NCBI RefSeq assembly: GCF_013179285.1
Contig: NZ_WVNW01000003.1
Span: 186,001-250,000, forward strand
DNA from: Roseobacter sp. HKCCD6576-2
GTDB lineage: Bacteria; Pseudomonadota; Alphaproteobacteria; Rhodobacterales; Rhodobacteraceae
Direction: 5' to 3'
Length of the DNA: 64,000 bases
The notes under the pieces: model-generated
Told to the model about the DNA's origin: nothing
Database searches by the model: none
The model's input: the letters and a program-made list of their open reading frames with translations, nothing else
Made by a program: the position numbers and the translations under genes
Part shown: one piece after another, positions 8,025-17,158 of the stretch
Layout of the letters: each line of letters starts with the position of its first letter
Numbering within the stretch: the first letter of the stretch is position 1

Positions 8025-8480
8025 CTAGCTGAGCGCGCTATCTTCCTCGCCGCTGCGGAGTTTGCCCAAGAGACGGTTTAACTCGGCGCGTTCACCTGCG
8101 GAGAGTTTGTCGTTGAAATGAGCGATATTCTCCGAGCAAATCGGCATCGCGTCGGTTAGCCGTTTGTGCCCTTCGTCGGTCAAGGCCACCTCGGTCGTGC
8201 GGCGATCCTGACGGCCGATGCTGCGCGCGATCAACCCCTCATCTTCGAGTTGCCGTAGCGCCCGCGATGTCGCAGTCCGGTCGATGCCAACAAAACTGGC
8301 GATCTCAGACGGGTTCTTTAGTTGATCCTCTCCGACGGCCAGCAAGATACACCAGCCGGCTCGGGTCAGCCCGAAGTTGCGCAAACCCTCTTCAACCCGC
8401 CGCTCAATCAGGCGCGCGGTTTGCGAGGTGTGAAAACTGATGCTGTCATGCAGCCCGAAGCGGGGTTTTGTGCCATCCAT
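8025..8480 (-). CDS. MarR-family transcriptional regulator
   Basis: This 151-residue protein has the MarR winged helix-turn-helix layout: dimerisation helices at both ends, recognition region EIASFVGIDRTATSRALRQLEDEGLI (about residues 60-86) and the wing IGRQDRRTTEVALTDEG with the conserved DxR. It diverges from a HAD hydrolase gene with an 86-base intergenic segment that contains a short inverted repeat, so it probably represses itself and perhaps that gene. The effector is unknown. Confidence 0.9.
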   Translation of the reverse strand: MDGTKPRFGLHDSISFHTSQTARLIERRVEEGLRNFGLTRAGWCILLAVGEDQLKNPSEIASFVGIDRTATSRALRQLEDEGLIARSIGRQDRRTTEVALTDEGHKRLTDAMPICSENIAHFNDKLSAGERAELNRLLGKLRSGEEDSALS

Positions 8481-8496
8481 GGCAGATACAATGGCG

Positions 8497-8510
8497 TTAT
8501 GGTTGCATAA
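8497..8510. promoter_or_regulatory. Possible MarR operator (inverted repeat)
   Basis: TTATG (8497-8501) and CATAA (8506-8510) form perfect inverted arms with a 4-base spacer, in the 86-base gap between the divergent marR and HAD genes. The size and place suit a MarR dimer, but the arms are short. Confidence 0.35.
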
Positions 8511-8566
8511 TGGTCAAGTCACAGTCAGTGCTTTGTCCCATGCGGCACAGAATAAAGGCATCGAGT

Positions 8567-9310
8567 ATGATCACCGGTATTCTTTTCGACAAAGACGGTA
8601 CGCTGTTTGATTTCGAGGCCAGCTGGACGGGTTGGGCCAGCGGTGTCTTGCTGGATTTGGCCGATGGCGACCCGGAGAAAGCGATTCATCTCGGGCAGTG
8701 GATTGGGTTTGATTTTGCGGCTGGCCGGTTTGAGCCGGACAGCGTCGCGATTGCCGGGACATTGGACGAGACGACATCCGCGCTTCTGCAGGGTCTGCCG
8801 CATATGACCCATGACGCCTTGATCACGGTTTTGCGCACGTCCGGCGCGACGGCCCAGATGGTCGAGGCTGTGCCGCTTGCGCCCTATCTGGCTGATCTTC
8901 GGACGCGCGGGGTGCGTCTTGGCGTGGCGACGAATGATTCTGAGGTCTTGGCGCGATCACATCTCGCGGCCTTCGATGTCGACACCTCCTTTGACTACAT
9001 CGCCGGTGCCGATAGCGGGTTCGGCGCAAAGCCTGGCCCTGGCATGTGCCTGGGGTTCTCAGATCAGTTTGATCTGGCGCCGGAGACGGTGCTGATGGTC
9101 GGGGATAGCCGCCATGACCTGATGGCGGCGCAAGCGGCGGGGATGATTGGGGTCGGTGTTTTGACCGGCATGGCCGGCGCAGACGACCTGTCTGATTTGG
9201 CGCAGGTGGTTCTGCCCGATATCGGTCATGTCCCGGGGTGGCTGGATGCCACCTATGGACCCGATACGCCGGGTCATCGTCAAAATACGACGCGATCGGT
9301 CGCTATCTGA
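8567..9310 (+). CDS. HAD-superfamily phosphatase (phosphoglycolate phosphatase-like)
   Basis: This 247-residue protein starts best at the ATG at 8567, so that the nucleophile motif FDKDGTLFDF lies at residues 7-16. The upstream frame to 8468 overlaps the marR gene. Motif II is probably in VATNDSE, and motif IV is GDSRHDLMAAQAAG near the C-terminus. A helical cap lies between motifs I and II, as in subfamily IA enzymes such as Gph. It would dephosphorylate a small phosphorylated metabolite. The exact substrate is not predictable. Confidence 0.85.
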   Translation: MITGILFDKDGTLFDFEASWTGWASGVLLDLADGDPEKAIHLGQWIGFDFAAGRFEPDSVAIAGTLDETTSALLQGLPHMTHDALITVLRTSGATAQMVEAVPLAPYLADLRTRGVRLGVATNDSEVLARSHLAAFDVDTSFDYIAGADSGFGAKPGPGMCLGFSDQFDLAPETVLMVGDSRHDLMAAQAAGMIGVGVLTGMAGADDLSDLAQVVLPDIGHVPGWLDATYGPDTPGHRQNTTRSVAI

Positions 9311-9372
9311 ACCTCCAAACCGGCCTGACCAAGGCAATCTGGTTCAGCCGAACGCCTTGGGAGAGACTTGAT

Positions 9373-10932
9373 ATGACTGCCGAACCATCGCCCCGCCGCC
9401 GTCGTTCCGGAGGCCGCAAAGGCCATGCCGACCGGGCTGGTCAGGCGACGATTGATCAAATGCCCTGGCGGTTGATCCGCAACACCGACAAGCCGACCGA
9501 GCCGCTGGACGACGAGGGTGTGCAGGCGATCCACAAGGGGGCGATGCATATCCTAAGCGAAATCGGGATCGAGTTTCTGAACGATGAGGCGCGAGAGATT
9601 CTGGCCGAGGCGGGCTGCAAGATCGACGGCGAAAACGTCTTCATGGATGAGGCGTTTGTGATGGAGATGATCGGCCATGCGCCCGATAGCTTCACCCTCA
9701 CACCGCGCAATCTTGATCGGCAGCTGGTCATTGGCGGCGATTACCTCACGTTTGGCAATGTCTCTTCACCCCCCAATGCCTGGGACATGGAGCGCGGCAA
9801 ACGCTCCGGCGATTTCGAGACTTACAAAGAGTTCCTGAAACTCACCCAGTATTTCAACTGCATCCATTTTGCGGGCGGTTATGCGCCGGAGCCGATTGAT
9901 ATTCACCCGTCGGTTCGGCATCTGGATTGCCTCTATGAAAAGCTGACCCTGACCGACAAAGTCGCGCATGCCTATTCGCTTGGGGCGGAACGGGTCGAAG
10001 ACGTGATGGAAATGGTCCGGATCGCGGGCGGACTCAGCCATGAAGAGTTCGACGCCACGCCGCGAATGTACACAAACATCAACTCGGTCTCACCGCTGAA
10101 ACACGACTTCCCGATGCTGGACGGTGCGATGCGTCTGGCTCGTCGGGGCCAACCGACGGTGGTCACGCCCTTCACTCTGGCCGGTGCCATGGCACCGGTG
10201 ACCATGTCGGGCGCCGTCGCCCTGTCTTTGGCCGAAGGCTTGGCGGCCATTGCGCTTCTGCAATACATCAACCCGGGCTGCCCCGTGGCGATTGGCACCT
10301 TCACCTCGAATGTCGACATGAAATCCGGCGCTCCAGCGTTCGGCACCCCGGAATACATGCGCGCGACGCAGATGACCGGGCAGATGGCGCGGTTTTATGG
10401 GCTGCCAATGCGGTCTTCGGGCGTCTGCGCGGCGAATGTGCCCGATGGGCAGGCGATGTGGGAAACCTCGCAGAGCCTTTGGGCGGCCGTGCAGTCGGGA
10501 ACCAACATGGTGTATCATGCCGCCGGCTGGCTTGAAGGCGGGTTAATCGCGTCACCAGAGAAATTCGTGATGGATTGCGAAATTTTGCAGCAAATTCAGC
10601 GGTATTTTGAGCCAGCGCTCTGGGCAACGGGCGATGACGAGATTGGGCTTGAGGCAATCCGGGAGGTGGGGCCAGGAGGGCACTATTTCGGCTGCGCCCA
10701 TACGCAGGAACGCTATCAGACGGCGTTTTATCAGCCGTTTCTATCGGATTGGCGCAATTTCGAGGCCTGGCAACTCGATGGCAGCGTCTGGACCGCCGAA
10801 CGCGCGCACCGGATGTACAAGCGCATCTTGGCTGAATTCGAGCCGCCTGCGATGGACATCGCGATCCGTGAGGAATTGCAGGCCTTCGTTGCAAAGCGTA
10901 AGGAAGAGGGCGGGGCCCCGACCGATTTCTAG
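9373..10932 (+). CDS. Trimethylamine methyltransferase (MttB) family protein, non-pyrrolysine
   Basis: This 519-residue protein starts at the ATG at 9373, preceded by GGGAGA. It has the MttB-family TIM-barrel sequence throughout, for example LDDEGVQAIHKGAMHILSEIG near residue 40 and FTLAGAMAPVTMSGAVALS near 270. The archaeal enzyme reads an internal amber codon as pyrrolysine, but here the frame has no internal TAG and the only TAG is the terminal stop. Non-pyrrolysine homologues include glycine betaine:corrinoid methyltransferases, and roseobacters carry many uncharacterised copies, so the methyl donor is likely a quaternary amine such as betaine or a related compound. A corrinoid protein gene is not seen next door. 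An MFS transporter follows 75 bases later. Confidence 0.85.
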   Translation: MTAEPSPRRRRSGGRKGHADRAGQATIDQMPWRLIRNTDKPTEPLDDEGVQAIHKGAMHILSEIGIEFLNDEAREILAEAGCKIDGENVFMDEAFVMEMIGHAPDSFTLTPRNLDRQLVIGGDYLTFGNVSSPPNAWDMERGKRSGDFETYKEFLKLTQYFNCIHFAGGYAPEPIDIHPSVRHLDCLYEKLTLTDKVAHAYSLGAERVEDVMEMVRIAGGLSHEEFDATPRMYTNINSVSPLKHDFPMLDGAMRLARRGQPTVVTPFTLAGAMAPVTMSGAVALSLAEGLAAIALLQYINPGCPVAIGTFTSNVDMKSGAPAFGTPEYMRATQMTGQMARFYGLPMRSSGVCAANVPDGQAMWETSQSLWAAVQSGTNMVYHAAGWLEGGLIASPEKFVMDCEILQQIQRYFEPALWATGDDEIGLEAIREVGPGGHYFGCAHTQERYQTAFYQPFLSDWRNFEAWQLDGSVWTAERAHRMYKRILAEFEPPAMDIAIREELQAFVAKRKEEGGAPTDF

Positions 10933-11007
10933 GCTGCGTTCCCCGCTGCCTTACGTGTCGCCACCCGCCTGCTAGACAAACGGCGGTGCCCGACCTAGCG
11001 TCGCGTT

Positions 11008-12246
11008 ATGGTCTCCTCCGACATGCATGACAGCCGCTATTCGTGGCTCCGCCTTGGCGTCACGCTGCTGATCGCCATGGTGGGCAATGTGGGGATGTGG
11101 GCGATCATTGTGATCTTACCCGCGATCCAGGGGGAATTTGACGTCGACCGCTCGGCCGCGTCTTTGCCCTATGCGACAACGATGATTGGTTTCGCGCTGG
11201 GCAATCTGGTGATTGGGCGGGCCGTGGATCGGTTCGGCATCACCTGGTGTTTCATCGCCTCGGCCCTCGGCTTGGGTCTGTTTTTCAGCCTGTCGGCCGC
11301 GGCCAGCTCGATCTTTGTGCTCTCGATCTTGCAGTTCATCGTAGGTTTTGGAACTGCCACCAGTTTTGGCCCCCTGATCGCGGATATCTCGCATTGGTTC
11401 TTGCGCCGCCGGGGCATTGCCGTGGCGATCGCGGCGAGCGGTAATTACCTTTCGGGCGCCATATGGCCGTTTCTTCTCAGTGGTATCTTGGCCGATCAAG
11501 GCTGGCGCGCGGCCTATCTTTTGCTTGCTGCAGTGACGGTATTGGTGATGATCCCGCTGGCGCTGATGCTGCGCCGGCAAGTGCCCGCCAGCGCGGTATC
11601 CGATGAGGTCATCGCGGTGCCCGGACGCGACAGGCGGGTCAGCTTCACGCCCGGCCAATTGCAGATGCTGCTTTTCATTGCCGGGCTCGCCTGCTGCGTC
11701 GCGATGGCGATGCCGCAGGTGCATATCGTGGCGCTGTGCGTTGATCTGGGCTATGGGCCCGCGGTCGGGGCTGAGATGTTGTCGCTGATGCTTTTAGGTG
11801 GGGTGGCCTCGCGGCTTGTCTCGGGCCTGGTGGCGGATTGGCTTGGCGGGGTGATCACCTTGCTGATCGGGTCCGTCCTGCAATGTATCGCGCTCTTCCT
11901 GTTCTTGCCTTTTGACGGGTTGGTCTCGCTTTACATCGTGAGCTTGATCTTTGGCCTGGCGCAGGGTGGCATCGTGCCGAGCTATGCGATCATCGTACGG
12001 GAATACATGCCCGCGCGGGAGGCGGGCGCGCGTGTCGGGGCGGTGATTATGGCGACGATCATTGGCATGGCGCTTGGCGGCTGGATGTCAGGCTGGATCT
12101 ACGATGTGACGGGCGATTATCAGTTGGCGTTCATCAATGGCATCGCTTGGAATGGGTTGAACATTGGGATCATGGTCCTGATCTTGATGAATGCCCGGCG
12201 TGGCGCGGGACGCCAAGCCGGGGCCGGAGAGCGCTTGGCTCCATGA
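11008..12246 (+). CDS. MFS transporter
   Basis: This 412-residue inner-membrane protein has about twelve hydrophobic helices and the MFS loop motif GRAVDRFGITW between helices 2 and 3, repeated as SGLVADWLGGVIT in the second half. The segment FGPLIADISHWFLRRRGIAVAIAASGNYLSGAIWP resembles monocarboxylate-transporter-like MFS proteins. An alternative start lies at 11023. It follows the MttB-like gene, so it might import that enzyme's substrate. This is inference from position only. Confidence 0.85.
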   Translation: MVSSDMHDSRYSWLRLGVTLLIAMVGNVGMWAIIVILPAIQGEFDVDRSAASLPYATTMIGFALGNLVIGRAVDRFGITWCFIASALGLGLFFSLSAAASSIFVLSILQFIVGFGTATSFGPLIADISHWFLRRRGIAVAIAASGNYLSGAIWPFLLSGILADQGWRAAYLLLAAVTVLVMIPLALMLRRQVPASAVSDEVIAVPGRDRRVSFTPGQLQMLLFIAGLACCVAMAMPQVHIVALCVDLGYGPAVGAEMLSLMLLGGVASRLVSGLVADWLGGVITLLIGSVLQCIALFLFLPFDGLVSLYIVSLIFGLAQGGIVPSYAIIVREYMPAREAGARVGAVIMATIIGMALGGWMSGWIYDVTGDYQLAFINGIAWNGLNIGIMVLILMNARRGAGRQAGAGERLAP

Positions 12247-12361
12247 CGCGTTTCGCGGCTTCGCAGGCACAGCGCTCTGGACCATCGAATTCTAGGGAAC
12301 AGGGGGCAAGATTGCCGGGTGTGCAGCCCGATCCGTGGCGCTGTCGTCCGAAAGGGGGCGA

Positions 12362-13552
12362 TCAGGTCACCCGGTTTGCGACCTTATAAGCCGGGTCATC
12401 CCAAAGACGGTGCTCCATGATGTCTTGTAGAATCTCCGCCGCCGCCACGATGTCGGTGTCGTCGAGATAAAGCGGCGTGAACCCAAAGCGCATGATATCT
12501 GGTGCCCGGAAATCTCCGATCACGCCGCGCGCCACCAGGGCTTGCATCGCGGCATAGCCATGCTCAAACGCGAACGACACCTGGCTGCCGCGCGCCTCTG
12601 GATCGCGCGGGCTGGCCAGGGTCAGATCGGGGCAGCGGGCTTCGACCTCTTGGATGAACTTTTCCGACAGCTGGATCGAGGCGGCCCGCACCTCGGCCAT
12701 CGTCAGGCCCTCCCAAACCTTCAGGGCCTCTTCCAGCGCCGAGGTCTGGAGCACGGGCGGGGTGCCGACGCGCATCCGTTCGATATTGCCAGCCGGGCGA
12801 TAGTCGAGATCGAAGGCGAAGGGCGCGTCATGGCCGAGCCAGCCGGAAAGGGCCGGGCGGACCTGCGCCATGATGTCTGGGCGGACATAGATGAACGCGG
12901 GCGCGCCGGGGCCACCATTAAGGTATTTATAGGTGCAGCCAACGGCGAACTCGCAGTTCGATGCCGCCAGATCGACCGGGATCGCGCCCGCCGAATGCGC
13001 CAGATCCCAGATCATCACCGCGCCATGTGCATGCGCAGCGTCGGTGATCGCTTTCATATCGTGCAATCGCCCGGTGCGATAATCGACCTCGGTCAACATT
13101 ACGGCGGCGACGCGGTCATCAATCGCGCCCGCGACCTTTTCCGGCGCCACGATCTTCAACTCGTGACCCTGGTTCAGCGAGGTCAGCAACCCTTGCGCCA
13201 TGTAAAGATCGGTGGGGAAATTGCCGCTATCGGAGAGCACGACCTTGCGGTCAGGCCGCATCTCAAGCGCCGAGGCCAGCGCCTGATAGACTTTGATAGA
13301 AAGTGTGTCGCCCATCACCACACTGCCCGCAGGCGCGCCGATCAGCCGGGCCACCTGATCACCCACGCGGGCCGGTTGCTCCATCCATTTCGCATCGTTC
13401 CAGCCACGGATCAGCTGTGCGCCCCATTCCTCGGTCACCACCTCGCCCACGCGCGCGGCAACGGATTTCGGTAAAGGCCCAAGCGAATTGCCATCAAGAT
13501 AAATCACGCCTTCGGGCAGGTCGAAGAGCTGTTTTCGGGGAAGGGTCGCCAT
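12362..13552 (-). CDS. kynU: Kynureninase
   Basis: This 396-residue PLP enzyme would cleave L-kynurenine to anthranilate and L-alanine. Family marks are YLDGNSLGPLPKSV near residue 18, WNDAKWMEQP near 50, the aspartate in MIWDLAHSAGA that holds the PLP ring nitrogen, and the PLP-lysine segment GCTYKYLNGGPGAPAF near residue 207. The length is normal. It is the last gene of the minus-strand operon and starts 3 bases after the tryptophan dioxygenase stop codon. Its product anthranilate is the substrate of the pathway encoded divergently from 18549 to 27679. Confidence 0.95.
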   Translation of the reverse strand: MATLPRKQLFDLPEGVIYLDGNSLGPLPKSVAARVGEVVTEEWGAQLIRGWNDAKWMEQPARVGDQVARLIGAPAGSVVMGDTLSIKVYQALASALEMRPDRKVVLSDSGNFPTDLYMAQGLLTSLNQGHELKIVAPEKVAGAIDDRVAAVMLTEVDYRTGRLHDMKAITDAAHAHGAVMIWDLAHSAGAIPVDLAASNCEFAVGCTYKYLNGGPGAPAFIYVRPDIMAQVRPALSGWLGHDAPFAFDLDYRPAGNIERMRVGTPPVLQTSALEEALKVWEGLTMAEVRAASIQLSEKFIQEVEARCPDLTLASPRDPEARGSQVSFAFEHGYAAMQALVARGVIGDFRAPDIMRFGFTPLYLDDTDIVAAAEILQDIMEHRLWDDPAYKVANRVT

Positions 13553-13555
13553 CGT

Positions 13556-14389
13556 TCAAAGGCCTCCGCGCAGATTCCATAGTTCGGGGAAAAGCTCCAC
13601 CTCCAGCATTTTGCGGAGGTATTTCACGCCACTCGTACCGCCGGTGCCGCGTTTGAACCCGATGACACGTTCGACCGTGGTGACATGGTTGAAGCGCCAG
13701 CGGCGGAAATAGTCCTCAAGGTCCACCAGCTTCTCGGCCAACTCATAGAGGGTCCAGTGTTGGGCCGGGTCCTGATAAATCAGCGTCCAGGCCTGGGCGA
13801 TCTCATCATCATGTTGATGCGGGGCCTCCATGCGGAACACCGACGGATCGAATGGGATGCCCGTCCGCTCCGAAAGCGCATTTAGCGCGACATGGTAGAG
13901 CGTCGGCTTGGCCAGTTCATCGGTCAGCATTTGGTGCAATTCGGGCCGATGTTCATGGACCTTCATCAGCGCTTTGTTCCGATTGCCAAGCGCATATTCG
14001 ATCAGCCGGTATTGATGCGATTGAAAGCCGGAGGAGTTGCCAAGCGCCTCGCGGAAGGTCGTGTAGTCGCTCGGCGTCATAGTGCGCAGCACATCCCAGG
14101 CCGAATTCAGTTGATCGAAGATGCGCGCAACGCGGGTCAACATCTTGAACGCAGGTTCGAAATTGCCGGATATCATCACGTCTCGGGCGGCGGCGATCTC
14201 GTGCAGGACAAGCTTCATCCAGAGTTCAGAGGTCTGATGCTGGATGATGAACAACATCTCGTCATGGGCGGTGGAAAGAGGTGTTTGCGCGTCCAGAACC
14301 TGGTCGATCTTCAGATAATCGCCATAGCTCATATCGGTTTTGAACGACATCTTCGCGCCGTCTTGGCTCGGGTCATATCCCTGGCTCAT
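13556..14389 (-). CDS. kynA: Tryptophan 2,3-dioxygenase
   Basis: This 277-residue heme enzyme would oxidise L-tryptophan to N-formylkynurenine with O2. Family signatures are clear: YGDYLKIDQVL near the start, MLFIIQHQTSELWMKLVLHE near residue 45, and C-terminal RRWRFNHVTTVERVIGFKRG followed by TGGTSGVKYL, which holds the axial histidine and substrate-contact threonine. A strong GGGAGGAG ribosome site precedes the ATG. It is in an operon with kynureninase and formamidase. Confidence 0.96.
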   Translation of the reverse strand: MSQGYDPSQDGAKMSFKTDMSYGDYLKIDQVLDAQTPLSTAHDEMLFIIQHQTSELWMKLVLHEIAAARDVMISGNFEPAFKMLTRVARIFDQLNSAWDVLRTMTPSDYTTFREALGNSSGFQSHQYRLIEYALGNRNKALMKVHEHRPELHQMLTDELAKPTLYHVALNALSERTGIPFDPSVFRMEAPHQHDDEIAQAWTLIYQDPAQHWTLYELAEKLVDLEDYFRRWRFNHVTTVERVIGFKRGTGGTSGVKYLRKMLEVELFPELWNLRGGL

Positions 14390-14402
14390 GATCTCCTCCC
14401 TC

Positions 14403-15203
14403 TCAGCGGGTCAGCTCTTGCACCAGCGGGCTCTCGGCCTCGGCTAGGGTTTCGATGACCGAGAAATGGTTCTTGCCCGCCTCATAAACCTCCGTGATAG
14501 CGCTGCCCTTGCCTTGCCAAGCCTCGCCGATCAGCCGGGTCTGACGGAGCAATTCGGGGCGCTCGGCGGCGCCGACCCAGAAACAGGCCGGGATGCCGGG
14601 ATAGGGAGCCTGGAGGGCGGGGCTTTCAGCCTCGGCCTCTTCGGCGTCCAGATGCAAGGTTTCGTTCATTTTGGTCAGCAACAGCGGTCGGAGGTCATGG
14701 ATGCCGCTGACCGACACGATCTTTTCCAGCCGGGTGAGGATATCTGACGCGAGCGGCCCGTTTTGACACAGCACCCGCGCGGTCAGATGCCCGCCCGCCG
14801 AATGGCCGATGATGCGGATTGGGCCAGCGACGCTTTGCGCGGCGGTAGTGATCGCCGCTCCGATCTCTGCTGTGATCTGCGAAATCCGGGCTTCGGGGGC
14901 GAGGGTGTAGCTGGGTAGCGCCACGGCCCAGCCTTTGGCCAGCGGCCCGGCGGCCAGATGCGAGAAATACGCCTTTTCCAGCATGTGCCAATAGCCGCCA
15001 TGGATGAAGACGATCAGGCCGCGCGGCGCGCCATTGGGCAGGAACAGGTCCACGCGATTGCGCGGGCCGTCGCCATAGGCCAGGTCGAGCTCGGCCCGCG
15101 TTGTTTCCCGAAAATGAGCCGCGGCGCTGGACCAACGCGCTGCCAATTGATCACTGCCAGGCACATAGCTGGAATTATCAAACGCGTCGGTCCAATCGAT
15201 CAT
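14403..15203 (-). CDS. Alpha/beta hydrolase, probable kynurenine formamidase
   Basis: This 266-residue hydrolase carries HGGYW at residues 68-72 (oxyanion hole motif of the esterase-like kynurenine formamidases) and the nucleophile elbow GHSAGG with Ser near 135. The C-terminal GKNHFSVIE supplies the likely catalytic histidine. It sits between tryptophan dioxygenase and the FadJ-like gene, overlapping the latter by 4 bases. The missing step between N-formylkynurenine and kynurenine makes the formamidase assignment strong. No metal-type KynB is present in the window. Confidence 0.88.
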   Translation of the reverse strand: MIDWTDAFDNSSYVPGSDQLAARWSSAAAHFRETTRAELDLAYGDGPRNRVDLFLPNGAPRGLIVFIHGGYWHMLEKAYFSHLAAGPLAKGWAVALPSYTLAPEARISQITAEIGAAITTAAQSVAGPIRIIGHSAGGHLTARVLCQNGPLASDILTRLEKIVSVSGIHDLRPLLLTKMNETLHLDAEEAEAESPALQAPYPGIPACFWVGAAERPELLRQTRLIGEAWQGKGSAITEVYEAGKNHFSVIETLAEAESPLVQELTR

Positions 15204-17158
15204 TCGGCGTTGCCCTTCATGAACATCGGCCCGCCACGCCAGCGCGGGAAGCCGTAGCCATTGACCATCACCACATCGATCGCCTCAGGGCTTTCAGCGA
15301 TGCTTTCGGCAAGGATTTTCTCACCCTCGGCCTGCATCATCTCAAGGATGCGCGCCATGATGTCTTCGCGCGACATTGGCACGCGCGTGATGCCGCGCCG
15401 GGCCGATTCCGCTTCGATCAAGGCCGTGACCTCGGGGTCGGGGCGACCGTTTTTGTCGTCGCTGTAATCATACCAGCCTTTGCCGGTCTTGCGCCCAAAC
15501 CGGCCCTGTTCGCAGAGCCGATCCGCGATCTCGACATAGCGTTCATTGGGGTCCCGGGTCGGCGCTTTGCGTTTGCGCGTCGCCCATCCGATATCCAGCC
15601 CGGCCAGATCGGCCATCTGGAACACGCCCATGGGGAAGCCAAAGGCCACCATCGCGGCGTCCACATCCTGGGGCAGGGCACCGTCCTCCAACATGTAGTC
15701 CGCCTCGCGCCGATAGGCTGACATGACCCGATTGCCGATGAACCCGTCGCAGACGCCAGAGGGCACGGTCACCTTTTTGAGCCGTTTGCCGAGGGCCAGC
15801 CCGGTGGCCAGCACATCCGGCGCGGCGGCCTCGGTCACGATCAACTCGAGCAGTTTCATGATATGGGCGGGGGAGAAGAAATGCAGACCGAAGACACGCG
15901 AGGGGTCTTTGGTGCTGGCGCCGATCTCGTTGATATCGAGATAGGAAGTGTTGGAGGCCAGGATCGCCTCGGGTTTGGTCACCCGATCCAGTTCGGCGAA
16001 GACCTGTTTTTTCACCTCCATGTCTTCGAAGACGGCTTCGATCACCAGATCCACCTCGGCCAAGGCAGCATAATCAATGCTGCCGCTCAAACCCGCTTCA
16101 GCTTTGGTTCGTGCCGCGGGTGAGAGCAGCCCGCGCTTGGCACTGCTGGCGAGCGTATCGCGGACCCGCGTGAGGCCCGCCTGAAGCGCCGCCTCATCGC
16201 GCTCGATCATCGTGACTGAGAGGCCAGCGGTGAGACAAGACACCGCAATGCCTGCGCCCATCGTGCCACCGCCGATGACCCCGATTTGGGCGAGCGGGCG
16301 CGGCGTCGCGCCCTTGGCGCGCGCGATTTTCGAGGCGCTGCGCTCGGCGAAGAAGATATGGCGGAGCGCGGTGGATTGAGTGGTGTCCCTCAGGTCGATG
16401 AAGGCTGCGCGTTCGGCGTCGAAAGCGGCCTCTGCGTCCAGGTCTAAAGACCGATCCACGGCGTCGATCGTGGCGACGGGCGAAAGCTGCCCTCTTGCTT
16501 TGGTCCGGATGCGGGTTTTCAGCGCCTCATAGGCGGCGATGTCTTCCGGCGGCTCTGCCGCGCGCTGCATCAAAGGCGTTGGCATGACCCCGTCTGCCGC
16601 TTCAGCGGCCAGCGCCCGCGCGGCCTCGAGGATGTCGCCCGCCGCCACCTTGTCGACCAGGCCGAGTTCTGCGGCTCTTGCGCCCGAGATCGGCTTACCG
16701 CTCGAAATCATCTCAAGCGCATGGTTTGCGGGCACAACACGGGGCAAGAAAACCGTGCCACCCGCGCCGGGGATGATGCCCAAATGAACTTCCGGCAGGC
16801 CCAGTTTTGCCGTGGCGGTGGCCACCCGATGGCTGCACCCAAGCGCGACCTCAAGCCCGCCGCCCAAGGCGACGCCCTGGATCGCCGCGACCCAGGGTTT
16901 CGTAACCGCATCAAGCATCCGAACGACGCTTGGCAGGTCCGGGTCCTGCATCGGTTGACCAAACTCGCGAATATCCGCACCCGCGATGAAGCTGCTGCCC
17001 GCGCCGATGAGAACGCTGGCGCGGACCTCTGGATTGGCCTCTGTCGCACGAATGGCATCGGCCAGCCCTTGACGGATCGCATGGCTCAACGCGTTGACCG
17101 GCGGGTTCGACAGGGTGACTGTCGCGATCCCGCCGTCAACTTCAACTGTGACGCTCAT
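15200..17158 (-). CDS. Bifunctional enoyl-CoA hydratase / 3-hydroxyacyl-CoA dehydrogenase (FadJ-like)
   Basis: This 652-residue protein combines two beta-oxidation activities. The N-terminal crotonase part (about 1-190) has [10 protein letters not shown] and both catalytic glutamates in GGGLEVALG and LPEVHLGI. The NAD-binding dehydrogenase part starts near residue 290 with [14 protein letters not shown], continues with [10 protein letters not shown] and ends with the 3HCDH C-terminal domain. It overlaps the glutaryl-CoA dehydrogenase gene by 4 bases. In this operon it probably converts crotonyl-CoA to acetoacetyl-CoA and may also act on earlier dicarboxyl-CoA intermediates of anthranilate breakdown. 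Confidence 0.93.
   Translation of the reverse strand: MSVTVEVDGGIATVTLSNPPVNALSHAIRQGLADAIRATEANPEVRASVLIGAGSSFIAGADIREFGQPMQDPDLPSVVRMLDAVTKPWVAAIQGVALGGGLEVALGCSHRVATATAKLGLPEVHLGIIPGAGGTVFLPRVVPANHALEMISSGKPISGARAAELGLVDKVAAGDILEAARALAAEAADGVMPTPLMQRAAEPPEDIAAYEALKTRIRTKARGQLSPVATIDAVDRSLDLDAEAAFDAERAAFIDLRDTTQSTALRHIFFAERSASKIARAKGATPRPLAQIGVIGGGTMGAGIAVSCLTAGLSVTMIERDEAALQAGLTRVRDTLASSAKRGLLSPAARTKAEAGLSGSIDYAALAEVDLVIEAVFEDMEVKKQVFAELDRVTKPEAILASNTSYLDINEIGASTKDPSRVFGLHFFSPAHIMKLLELIVTEAAAPDVLATGLALGKRLKKVTVPSGVCDGFIGNRVMSAYRREADYMLEDGALPQDVDAAMVAFGFPMGVFQMADLAGLDIGWATRKRKAPTRDPNERYVEIADRLCEQGRFGRKTGKGWYDYSDDKNGRPDPEVTALIEAESARRGITRVPMSREDIMARILEMMQAEGEKILAESIAESPEAIDVVMVNGYGFPRWRGGPMFMKGNAE

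Noticed and set aside
9373-10932. Pyrrolysine-containing methyltransferase
   Set aside because: There is no internal TAG codon in frame; the TAG at the end is the normal stop, so pyrrolysine is not involved.
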